DNA of 64,000 nt from Streptomyces sp. CB02414. Its GTDB lineage: Bacteria; Actinomycetota; Actinomycetes; Streptomycetales; Streptomycetaceae. Of this stretch, positions 8,978 to 16,088 are shown in pieces (position 1 is the stretch's first letter; each line of letters begins with the position of its first letter). The stretch is from NCBI RefSeq assembly GCF_001905385.1, contig NZ_LIPF01000008.1, forward strand, positions 372,001-436,000, written 5' to 3'. Under the pieces are notes generated by a model. The model was not told where the DNA came from. It made no database searches and worked only from the letters and a program-made list of their open reading frames with translations. A program made the translations under genes and the position numbers.

Positions 8978-10389
8978 CCTCCACCACCTCCTCCGGCATA
9001 CCGGCACCCTCCGGGCAACCGACCCCCCTCCTCGTCCTGGACGTCGTCGGCCTCACTCCCCGTCTCCTCGACCACATGCCCCACCTCAAGGCGCTCGGCC
9101 AGTCCGGCTCCCGGGCCCCGCTCGGCACCGTCCTGCCCGCCGTGACCTGCGCCGCCCAGTCCACCTTCCTCACCGGCACCCACCCGTCCCAGCACGGCAT
9201 CGTCGGCAACGGCTGGTACTTCCGCGAACTCGGCGACGTCCTGCTGTGGCGCCAGCACAACGGACTCGTCGCCGGCGACAAACTCTGGGACGCCGCCCGC
9301 CGCGCCCACCCCGGCTACACCGTCGCCAACATCTGCTGGTGGTACGCCATGGGCGCCGACACCGACATCACCGTCACCCCCCGCCCCGTCTACTACGCCG
9401 ACGGCCGCAAGGAACCCGACTGCTACACCCGCCCCCCTGCCCTGCACGACGAACTCACGGAAAAACTCGGCACCTTCCCCCTCTTCCACTTCTGGGGCCC
9501 CGGCGCCGACCTGGTCTCCAGCCAGTGGATCATCGACGCCACCCGCCACATCATGGCGACCCGCCACCCCGACCTGACACTCTGCTACCTCCCTCACCTC
9601 GACTACGACCTGCAGCGCTACGGCCCCGACGACCCCCGCTCCCTGAAGGCGGCGGCCGACCTGGACGCCGCCCTGGCCCCCCTCCTCGACGACGCCCGCG
9701 CCGAGGGACGCACCGTCGTCGCGCTGTCCGAGTACGGCATCACCCCCGTCAGCCGGCCCGTGGACATCAACCGCGCCCTGCGCCGCGCCGGACTGCTCGA
9801 GGTGCACACCCAGGACGGCATGGAGTACCTCGACCCGATGGCCTCCCGCGCCTTCGCGGTCGCCGACCACCAGATCGCCCACGTGTACGTCCGGCGCCCC
9901 GAGGACCTGGAGGCCACCCGGGCCGCCCTCGACGGACTGCCGGGCATCGAGCAGCTCCTCGACGACGAGGGCAAGAAGGCCCACGACCTCGACCACCACC
10001 GCGCCGGCGAACTCATCGCCGTCGCGGAGCCCGACGCCTGGTTCACGTACTACTACTGGCTCGACGACGACCACGCGCCCGACTTCGCGCAGCTCGTCGA
10101 GATCCACCGCAAACCCGGCTACGACCCGGTCGAGCTGTTCATGGACCCCCTCGACCCCTACGTCAAGGTCAAGGCGGCCACCGCCCTGGCCCGCAAGAAG
10201 CTCGGCATGCGCTACCGCATGGCGGTCGTGCCGCTGGACGCCTCACCTATTCGCGGCAGCCACGGCCGCCTCCCAGCGAGCGACGACGAAGGTCCGCTCC
10301 TCATCTGCTCCACCCCCCGCGCTGTCGGAGACCGCGTCGCGGCCACCGACGTGAAACAACTCCTGCTCCGGCTGGCCGGACTCGGCTGA
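8974..10389 (+). CDS. eboF: Alkaline phosphatase / nucleotide pyrophosphatase family protein, EboF
   Basis: 471 aa; ATGA overlap with eboE. It belongs to the alkaline-phosphatase-superfamily phosphodiesterases: a metal-binding Asp near the N-terminus (LLVLDVVGLT), the nucleophile threonine region PAVTCAAQSTFLTGTHPSQHG, the mid-protein metal motif LPHLDYDLQRYGPD, and SEYGITPV. Such enzymes hydrolyse phosphodiester or pyrophosphate bonds in a two-metal site. EboF is the last gene of the classical ebo order and is last here. The C-terminal ~40 residues (after PIRGSHGRLPASDD) still read as the family C-terminus. No signal peptide is visible, so the domain appears cytoplasmic. Confidence 0.85.
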   Translation: MTSTTSSGIPAPSGQPTPLLVLDVVGLTPRLLDHMPHLKALGQSGSRAPLGTVLPAVTCAAQSTFLTGTHPSQHGIVGNGWYFRELGDVLLWRQHNGLVAGDKLWDAARRAHPGYTVANICWWYAMGADTDITVTPRPVYYADGRKEPDCYTRPPALHDELTEKLGTFPLFHFWGPGADLVSSQWIIDATRHIMATRHPDLTLCYLPHLDYDLQRYGPDDPRSLKAAADLDAALAPLLDDARAEGRTVVALSEYGITPVSRPVDINRALRRAGLLEVHTQDGMEYLDPMASRAFAVADHQIAHVYVRRPEDLEATRAALDGLPGIEQLLDDEGKKAHDLDHHRAGELIAVAEPDAWFTYYYWLDDDHAPDFAQLVEIHRKPGYDPVELFMDPLDPYVKVKAATALARKKLGMRYRMAVVPLDASPIRGSHGRLPASDDEGPLLICSTPRAVGDRVAATDVKQLLLRLAGLG

Positions 10390-10503
10390 CGCACCACCCG
10401 GCAACCCCGCCGAGATCCGACTACTGAGAGTGAAACACACGGCACTGACAACGGCCCGCTCCAGCCGCATCGGGGCAGGCCACGACCCAGAAGGCAGGCA
10501 CCC

Positions 10504-11730
10504 GTGACCCTGTTCTCAGACCCCGCCCGCACCGGCGCCACCGCGGACCCGTCCGCCGACGGCCCGGACGAGGGCCTGCGCCGCAGCCTCGGCGTGGGCC
10601 GGCGCCGCTTCCTCAGCACCTGCACCGCCGTCGCCGCCGGCGCGGTCGCGGCACCCGTGTTCGGCGCCGCACCGGCCCTGGCCCACGACCGGGACAGAGA
10701 CCACGAGCGGGACCACGACCGGGACCGCGACCACGGACACGGACGCGGACACGTCCTCGTCCCGGCGGACAAGCGCGGCATCATCCTCTACACGGTCCGG
10801 GACGCGACCGCCCGCGACCCCCTCGCCACCCACCTGCCCTCCGGCTTCCGCGAGGTGTTCAAGCAGCTCTCCCGCCACGGCTACCGCCAGGTGGAATTCG
10901 CCGGCTACCGCCAGCACGCCAACGCCCCAGGCGGCGCGAGCCTGGAGTCCGTCGAGGGCGCCAGACTGCTGCGCCGCTGGCTCGACGACTACGGGCTGCG
11001 CGCCCAGGGCAACCACGGCTTCATCCCGCCCTCCTGGCCGCTCACCACGGCGGACAAGGACACCTTCAAGAAGCACCTGGAGATCGCCAACATCATCGGC
11101 ATGGACCACATGGGCACCGGTGGCGACCCCACGGGCAGCTCCTACCGCGCCGACTGGGACGTCGCCGCCGACAAGTGGAACGCACTCGGTGAGATAGCCC
11201 GCCGCGAGGGCATCAAGCTCTACACCCACAACCACGACAGCGCCTACGGCTTCCTGCTCGACGGCGGCCCGCTGGACGACCAGGGCCGCCCGACCCGCAG
11301 CTCGGGCATCCGCAAGCTCGAGTACTTCCTGAAGGTCACCGACCCCAGGCTGGTCTGGCTGGAGATGGACATCTTCTGGGCGCACGTCGCCCAGTACAAG
11401 TTCCACACCTACACCGCCCACGACGGCTCGACCCGGAAGAACGTCTTCGACCCGGCCGGTCTCGTCGCCCGCCACAACAGGCGCTACCCGCTGTTCCACG
11501 CCAAGGACGGCGTCGTCAGCACGACCAACGGCATGGGCTACGACATGGTGCCCTTCGGGACCGGCGTCATCGACTACACGACGTTCTTCTCACGCGTCGG
11601 ACAGCGGAACTACCACAACCCGATGATCGAGGACGACAACTCCCCGAGCGCCACCGACCCGGCGCAGTCACTGCGCGAGGCCAAGATCAGCTACGACAAC
11701 CTGGCGGCCCTGCGCAGGCGTCGCCGCTGA
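10504..11730 (+). CDS. Tat-exported sugar phosphate isomerase/epimerase-like TIM-barrel protein
   Basis: 408 aa from a GTG preceded by GAAGGCAGG. A twin-arginine signal (GRRRFLSTCTAV, hydrophobic core to about residue 62, ending PALAHD) indicates folded export. A short Asp/His/Arg-repeat linker follows (residues ~62-84), then a TIM-barrel isomerase-like domain. Candidate metal ligands are in GNHGFIPPSW, TGGDPTGS, HNHDSAYGF and WLEMDIFWAH. It is separated from eboF by 114 nt but lies on the same strand and ends at a very strong terminator, so it may be the final gene of the ebo-like transcript. With the exported ThuA protein on the other flank, it suggests an extracytoplasmic sugar-modification step (inference). 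Confidence 0.85.
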   Translation: MTLFSDPARTGATADPSADGPDEGLRRSLGVGRRRFLSTCTAVAAGAVAAPVFGAAPALAHDRDRDHERDHDRDRDHGHGRGHVLVPADKRGIILYTVRDATARDPLATHLPSGFREVFKQLSRHGYRQVEFAGYRQHANAPGGASLESVEGARLLRRWLDDYGLRAQGNHGFIPPSWPLTTADKDTFKKHLEIANIIGMDHMGTGGDPTGSSYRADWDVAADKWNALGEIARREGIKLYTHNHDSAYGFLLDGGPLDDQGRPTRSSGIRKLEYFLKVTDPRLVWLEMDIFWAHVAQYKFHTYTAHDGSTRKNVFDPAGLVARHNRRYPLFHAKDGVVSTTNGMGYDMVPFGTGVIDYTTFFSRVGQRNYHNPMIEDDNSPSATDPAQSLREAKISYDNLAALRRRRR

Positions 11731-11743
11731 CCCGGAACACGGC

Positions 11744-11783
11744 CCGGGCGGCCCCTCCCGCGTGCCGGGGAGGGGCCGCCCGG
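11744..11783 (+). terminator. Strong bidirectional hairpin terminator
   Basis: A 16-bp perfect inverted repeat with an 8-nt loop lies 13 nt beyond the stop. It sits between convergent genes (Tat-exported protein on plus, DUF2254 protein on minus). The remaining bases to 11958 show no gene. Confidence 0.75.
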
Positions 11784-11958
11784 TCCGTGCGAGAAGGCTC
11801 CGTCGTCTCATCCCTCACCCAGTGGCCGGGGGTCGGGCGTGACGCGCCTGGCCTTCGGCCGGCCCGGAGGCGGGCTTCGACCTGCAGACCGTGCCGTAGT
11901 TCGTGGCTTTGTTTCATGACGGCCACCCCCGCGGGCTTCCGCGCGGCGCGTGCGCGGG

Positions 11959-13290
11959 TCAGCCGATGCCCTGACGGTCCGGGAGCAGGGCGAAGGCCCG
12001 GTCCGCCGGCGTAGGCGCGACCCGCTCGACGGCCTGCCGCAGCAGCTCGCGGTGGCGGCGCAGCGGCTCGCGCCGCTCCGGCGGGGCGAGCCGCAGCAGA
12101 TCGTCGAGCCCGGCCAGCATCCGCCGCGTCACCTGCGCGTTCCCCACCCCGCACGACCGGACCTCGGTGAACCCGAGGTCCACCAGTTCCGCCCAGCCCG
12201 GCACGGGCTGCACCAGCCGGACGGCACCGCGCCGGTCCCGGTGCGCGACGGCGTCCAGCGGCCGGCGGGACAGGGAGGCCAGGATCTGGACGATCCGGTC
12301 CAGGGCCTGGACAGCGGTCGTGGGATCGTTGACCGCGCTGGACAGGGCCCGCAGCGCGATGTCGGACAGCTGGCGCAGTCCGAACGCCAGGTCCTGGTGG
12401 AAGGTGCGCTCCACTCCCACGCTCAGGGCGTACCGCAGCACCCGGCGCGGGGGCGCCTGCCCGCCGTGCACCGTCAGGACGGGGGTGCCGGGTACCAGGA
12501 AGTCACCGATGCGCGGGACGAGCCGCAGCACCACCCCGTGTTTGCGCGCCACCCGCACCAGACGCGCGATGTGCACGTCCCGCAGCACACCGGCCTGCCC
12601 GCCGTGGTCGACCCACGCGGTCACCGGCCCGAGAGCGGGCCCCCGCCCGTCCTCCACCGGCGCGGGCATCAGCGCCGCCACGCGGAAGGACTCCGCCGCG
12701 ATCCGGGCGATCACATGACTGACCCGCATCAGGCGCAGCGTCGCGTTCACGTACATCACGAAGAGCAGCAGGCTCAGCGCGACCATGACGAGCGTGAGTA
12801 CCGACTGGACCAGCGGGACGGAGGTGGTGGCCCGGGGGTCGGGGGTGCTGTCGTAGCTCGTCAGGACGAGCAGCGTCAGCACGAAGGTGGCGAGGAAGAC
12901 CGCGAACGTCGCCTTCGTGATCCGGCTGCGCACGAAGAGCCGCACCACCCGCGGAGTGAACTGACCGCTCGCCATCTGCACGGCCACCAGCGAGATGCTG
13001 AACACCACACCGATGAACGTCATCATCGCCGAGCCGACCGCGGACACCACCGTCTTCGCGTCGTCCGCGAACCGCAGCAGTTCGGCGACCGTCTCGTAGT
13101 CGCCGTCGTCCTGCAGCGACCGGACGAGAGCGGCGTCCAGTTCCTGGGCCACCAGCCACACCACGAAGACACCCACCATGGCGGCGGTGGGCGCGAACCA
13201 GAACGTGTCCCGCAGATGCTCCCTGAGCGGCGACAGCGCGCGCGGCCGACGACGCGGAAGCGGGCTCTGGGTAACCGACCAGTCACTCAT
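11959..13290 (-). CDS. DUF2254 family membrane protein
   Basis: 443 aa. Four hydrophobic segments fill the N-terminal half (TAAMVGVFVVWLVA, MMTFIGVVFSISLVAVQM, FAVFLATFVLTLLVL, LTLVMVALSLLLFVMYV). The family-typical signature SLVAVQMASGQFTPRVVRLF lies between helices 2 and 3. A cytosolic C-terminal region of about 240 residues (from HVIARIAAESFRVA) includes LSDIALRALSSAVNDPTTAVQALD. Proteins of this family are uncharacterised membrane proteins; function is unknown. It is transcribed alone, with the divergent tRNA-Leu upstream. Confidence 0.85.
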   Translation of the reverse strand: MSDWSVTQSPLPRRRPRALSPLREHLRDTFWFAPTAAMVGVFVVWLVAQELDAALVRSLQDDGDYETVAELLRFADDAKTVVSAVGSAMMTFIGVVFSISLVAVQMASGQFTPRVVRLFVRSRITKATFAVFLATFVLTLLVLTSYDSTPDPRATTSVPLVQSVLTLVMVALSLLLFVMYVNATLRLMRVSHVIARIAAESFRVAALMPAPVEDGRGPALGPVTAWVDHGGQAGVLRDVHIARLVRVARKHGVVLRLVPRIGDFLVPGTPVLTVHGGQAPPRRVLRYALSVGVERTFHQDLAFGLRQLSDIALRALSSAVNDPTTAVQALDRIVQILASLSRRPLDAVAHRDRRGAVRLVQPVPGWAELVDLGFTEVRSCGVGNAQVTRRMLAGLDDLLRLAPPERREPLRRHRELLRQAVERVAPTPADRAFALLPDRQGIG

Positions 13291-13431
13291 GGTGTGACCT
13301 TAGGCGCAGTGGGGCCGCCGGCCCCGGACCGGCGCTCAGGGGAAGGAAACGCAGGTGAAAGGCACTGCGAAACCTTGGTATGGTTGTCCATGTCGCCGCG
13401 GGGGAAAGCCCGCGCAGGCGGCAGACACCTA

Positions 13432-13516
13432 GTCCGGGTGGCGGAATGGCAGACGCGCTAGCTTGAGGTGCTAGTGCCCTTTATCGGGCGTGGGGGTTCA
13501 AGTCCCCCCTCGGACA
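13432..13516 (+). tRNA. tRNA-Leu (anticodon GAG)
   Basis: 85-nt class II tRNA. The acceptor stem GTCCGGG pairs with CTCGGAC (one G-T), followed by discriminator A at 13516. The anticodon stem CTAGC/GCTAG encloses the loop TTGAGGT, giving anticodon GAG at 13465-13467. A long variable arm and the T-arm GGGGGTTCAAGTCCCCC are present. CCA is not encoded. This tRNA reads CTC/CTT leucine codons. Confidence 0.97.
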
Positions 13517-13531
13517 CAGATCAGGTCGAGT

Positions 13532-13567
13532 GAGATGCCGGCCGGGAGAGATCCCGGCCGGCATCTC
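13532..13567 (+). terminator. tRNA-Leu terminator
   Basis: A perfect 16-bp stem (GAGATGCCGGCCGGGA and complement) with a GAGA tetraloop starts 16 nt after the tRNA. It is the obvious transcription end for the tRNA. Confidence 0.8.
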
Positions 13568-13631
13568 GCGTTGTGCGCGCCGTACGGCGCCGTGGGGTGC
13601 GGACGACGCAGCCGGTGCCGCGAAAATGCGC

Positions 13632-13660
13632 TGCGGCGCCCCGCCCCGCTTCCCTAGACT
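13632..13660 (+). promoter_or_regulatory. Candidate promoter for the EF-G-like gene and its leader ORF
   Basis: TAGACT at 13655 is a good -10 element. The best -35 at 17-nt spacing is TGCGGC, which is weak. The predicted transcript starts near 13667, about 30 nt before a ribosome-bound short ORF and 250 nt before the GTPase gene. Confidence 0.4.
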
Positions 13661-13697
13661 CACCACGACATCGAGATCGAGTGAGGGGAGCCGGGCC

Positions 13698-13814
13698 GTG
13701 CGCATCCGCACCGCTGCCGTCGTTCCCCCGTCCCGGTACGAGGTGATCCTCGTGTCCCGGGCCGTCCGGTGTCCGCAGCGCGGCCGGCACCGGAAGCCCG
13801 CGACGAGCATCTGA
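13698..13814 (+). CDS. Putative 38-aa leader peptide upstream of the EF-G-like gene
   Basis: A 38-codon frame opens with GTG seven bases after a strong GAGGGGAG ribosome-binding site and ends at TGA 102 nt before the EF-G-like start. The peptide begins MRIRTAAVVPPS, is basic, and ends HRKPATSI. No family was recognised. Its start context (GGGCCGTGCGCA) is nearly identical to that of the downstream GTPase. Because the host gene encodes a translation GTPase of the EF-G/ribosomal-protection superfamily, translation of this leader could report ribosome state (inference). It could also be chance; the ribosome-binding site is the main support. Confidence 0.4.
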   Translation: MRIRTAAVVPPSRYEVILVSRAVRCPQRGRHRKPATSI

Positions 13815-13916
13815 CGAGCGACCGCTCCCGCCGCCGTGCGGCGAGCCCCGTACTCGCTCCGTCCTCCTCCCGGGAATCGCGCCGCCCTGCTCACACACAG
13901 CGAAAGGCCACGGGCC

Positions 13917-15962
13917 GTGCGCACCAACACCAACCCGCTCGCAACCGTCCGCAACCTGGGCATCCTCGCCCACGTCGACGCCGGCAAGACCACCGTCACC
14001 GAGCGGATCCTCTACACCACCGGCACCACCTACAAACGCGGCGAGGTCCACGACGGCACCACCGTCACCGACTTCGACCCGCAGGAACGCGACCGCGGCA
14101 TCACCATCTTCGCCGCGGCCGTCAGCTGCTCCTGGGACGGCCACCGGATCAACCTGATCGACACCCCGGGGCACGTCGACTTCGCCGACGAGGTCGAACG
14201 CTCCCTGCGCGTACTGGACGGCGCGGTCGCCGTGTTCGACGCCGTCGCCGGCGTGGAACCGCAGAGCGAGTCCGTGTGGCGGCAGGCCGACCGGCACGGC
14301 GTGCCGAGGATCGCGTTCGTCAACAAGATGGACCGCGCGGGCGCCGACCTCGACACCGCCGTCGCCTCGATCCGCGAGCGGCTGCACCCGGTTCCCCTGG
14401 TCGTGCAGCTGCCCATCGGCGCCGAGGACGAGTTCACCGGCGTGGTCGACCTGCTGCGCATGCGGGCCCTGGTATGGACGGACGGTGCGGAGACGGCCGA
14501 GGAGGGGCCGGTGCCCGACGCCCTGCGCGAAGAGGCGGCCCGCAGGCGGCGACTGCTGGAAGAGGCGGTGGCGGAACGGCACCCGGCCGCGCTGGAGGAG
14601 TTCTGCGACCGGGAGACGCTCACCGCGGACACGCTCGCCGGCGCACTGCGCGACCTGACCCGCGAAGGCGACGGGGTGGTGGTGCTGTGCGGCTCGGCCT
14701 ACCGCAACCGCGGTGTCGAACCGCTGCTGGACGCCGTGATCGCCTACCTGCCGTCCCCGCTGGACGTACCTCCGGTACGAGGCACCCACGACGGCACGGA
14801 GCAGGAACGGCCCGCCGACCCGGCGGCACCGATGGCGGCACTGGCGTTCAAGGTGAACGCCACCCCGACGGGGCGGCTGACGTACCTGAGGGTGTACTCG
14901 GGCACGATCGAGAAGGGAGACACCGTGCGGGACACGGGCACCGGCCGCACCGAACGCGTCGGCCGCCTCCTGCGGGTACGGGCCGACCGCCACGACCCGC
15001 TGGAACGCGCGGTGGCCGGAGACATCGTCGCGGTGATCGGGCTGAAGGCCGCCCGCGCCGGTTCGACCCTGTGCGCGCCGGGTGCCCCGCTCGTCCTGGA
15101 ACCGCCGGGCGTCGCCGAGCCGGTCGTGCACGTCGCGGTCGAGGCCCGGCGCGCCACCGACACCGACCGGCTGGCCTCGGCGCTGGCGCGGCTGACCGAG
15201 GAAGACCCCTCGCTGGCCGTGCGGAGTGACCCGGAGACCGGGCAGACCGTCCTGTCGGGCATGGGTGAACTGCATCTCGAGGTCGCGGTGGAGCGGGTGC
15301 GCCGCGAGCACGGCCTCGAGGTCACCGTCGGACGGCCGGGCGTGGCGTACCGCGAGACGGTCGGCGAGGGCGTGACCGGGTTCGTCCACCGGCACGTCAA
15401 GCAGGACGGCGGGGCCGGACAGTTCGCGCAAGTCGTCCTCGACGTGGGGCCCCGGGAGGAGGGCGGTTTCGAGTTCCGTTCCACGGTGGTCGGCGGGCGG
15501 GTGCCGCAGGAGTTCGTGCGGGCCGTCGAGGCGGGCTGCCGGGACGCGCTGGCCGAGGGGCCCCTCGGCGGGCACCCGGTGACCGGCCTCAGGGTCACGC
15601 TCACCGACGGCCAGACCCATGTGAAGGACTCCTCGGACACCGCCTTCCGCACCGCCGGCCGGTTCGGTCTCCGCGACGCCCTGCGCGTCTCGGCGATGGT
15701 CCTGCTGGAGCCGGTCGTCGAGGTCACGGTCACCGTGCCCGAGGACGCGGTCGGTGGCGTACTGGGCGACCTCGCCGCCCGCCGCGGCCGGGTCACCGGC
15801 TCCGGCACTCGGGGCGGCGCGGCGGTCGTCACGGCCACCGTGCCGCTGGCCGAATTGTTCGGCTACGCGACCCGGCTGCGCAGCCGCACGCAGGGCCGCG
15901 GCACCTTCACGGCCCGCCCGACCGGCTACGCGCCGGCGCCGGCCACCGTGCCGGCGCGGTAG
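13917..15962 (+). CDS. Second elongation factor G-like translational GTPase
   Basis: 681 aa from a GTG with GAAAGG nine bases upstream; this start gives an EF-G-type N-terminus (MRTNTNPLATVRNLGILAHV). All GTPase motifs are present: the P-loop AHVDAGKTT, switch I ERDRGITI, switch II DTPGHVDF, and NKMD. Domain II, the EF-G domain III/IV region (GMGELHLEVAVERV, VKQDGGAGQFAQVV) and a C-terminal domain V follow. It lacks neighbouring rpsL/rpsG/tuf genes, so it is not the housekeeping str-operon EF-G. Streptomyces carry such second copies of unclear role (alternative EF-G, recycling, or ribosome protection). It is probably regulated through the long leader with its short ORF, and a strong hairpin follows. 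Confidence 0.9.
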   Translation: MRTNTNPLATVRNLGILAHVDAGKTTVTERILYTTGTTYKRGEVHDGTTVTDFDPQERDRGITIFAAAVSCSWDGHRINLIDTPGHVDFADEVERSLRVLDGAVAVFDAVAGVEPQSESVWRQADRHGVPRIAFVNKMDRAGADLDTAVASIRERLHPVPLVVQLPIGAEDEFTGVVDLLRMRALVWTDGAETAEEGPVPDALREEAARRRRLLEEAVAERHPAALEEFCDRETLTADTLAGALRDLTREGDGVVVLCGSAYRNRGVEPLLDAVIAYLPSPLDVPPVRGTHDGTEQERPADPAAPMAALAFKVNATPTGRLTYLRVYSGTIEKGDTVRDTGTGRTERVGRLLRVRADRHDPLERAVAGDIVAVIGLKAARAGSTLCAPGAPLVLEPPGVAEPVVHVAVEARRATDTDRLASALARLTEEDPSLAVRSDPETGQTVLSGMGELHLEVAVERVRREHGLEVTVGRPGVAYRETVGEGVTGFVHRHVKQDGGAGQFAQVVLDVGPREEGGFEFRSTVVGGRVPQEFVRAVEAGCRDALAEGPLGGHPVTGLRVTLTDGQTHVKDSSDTAFRTAGRFGLRDALRVSAMVLLEPVVEVTVTVPEDAVGGVLGDLAARRGRVTGSGTRGGAAVVTATVPLAELFGYATRLRSRTQGRGTFTARPTGYAPAPATVPAR

Positions 15963-15972
15963 CGCGGTAGCG

Positions 15973-16015
15973 CCTGAGACTGCCCCCGCCCTCGCCGGGC
16001 GGGGGCAGCCTCAGG
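15973..16015 (+). terminator. Terminator after the EF-G-like gene
   Basis: The 12-bp stem CTGCCCCCGCCC/GGGCGGGGGCAG is extended across one mismatch by CCTGAG/CTCAGG, with a 5-nt loop. The right arm is followed by a second direct copy of GGCGGGGGCAGCCTCAGGC (16018-16036). It lies between convergent transcription units. Confidence 0.7.
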
Positions 16016-16088
16016 CCGGCGGGGGCAGCCTCAGGCTGATCGGAGGCTCAGGAGCGCATCTGAGGCGGGCCCTCCTCTCACGCACCCC

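Noticed and set aside
10680..10760. Asp/Arg/His codon repeats as a DNA repeat or CRISPR-like array
   Set aside because: The repeats are irregular, in frame and inside a coding linker; there are no spacers of constant size.
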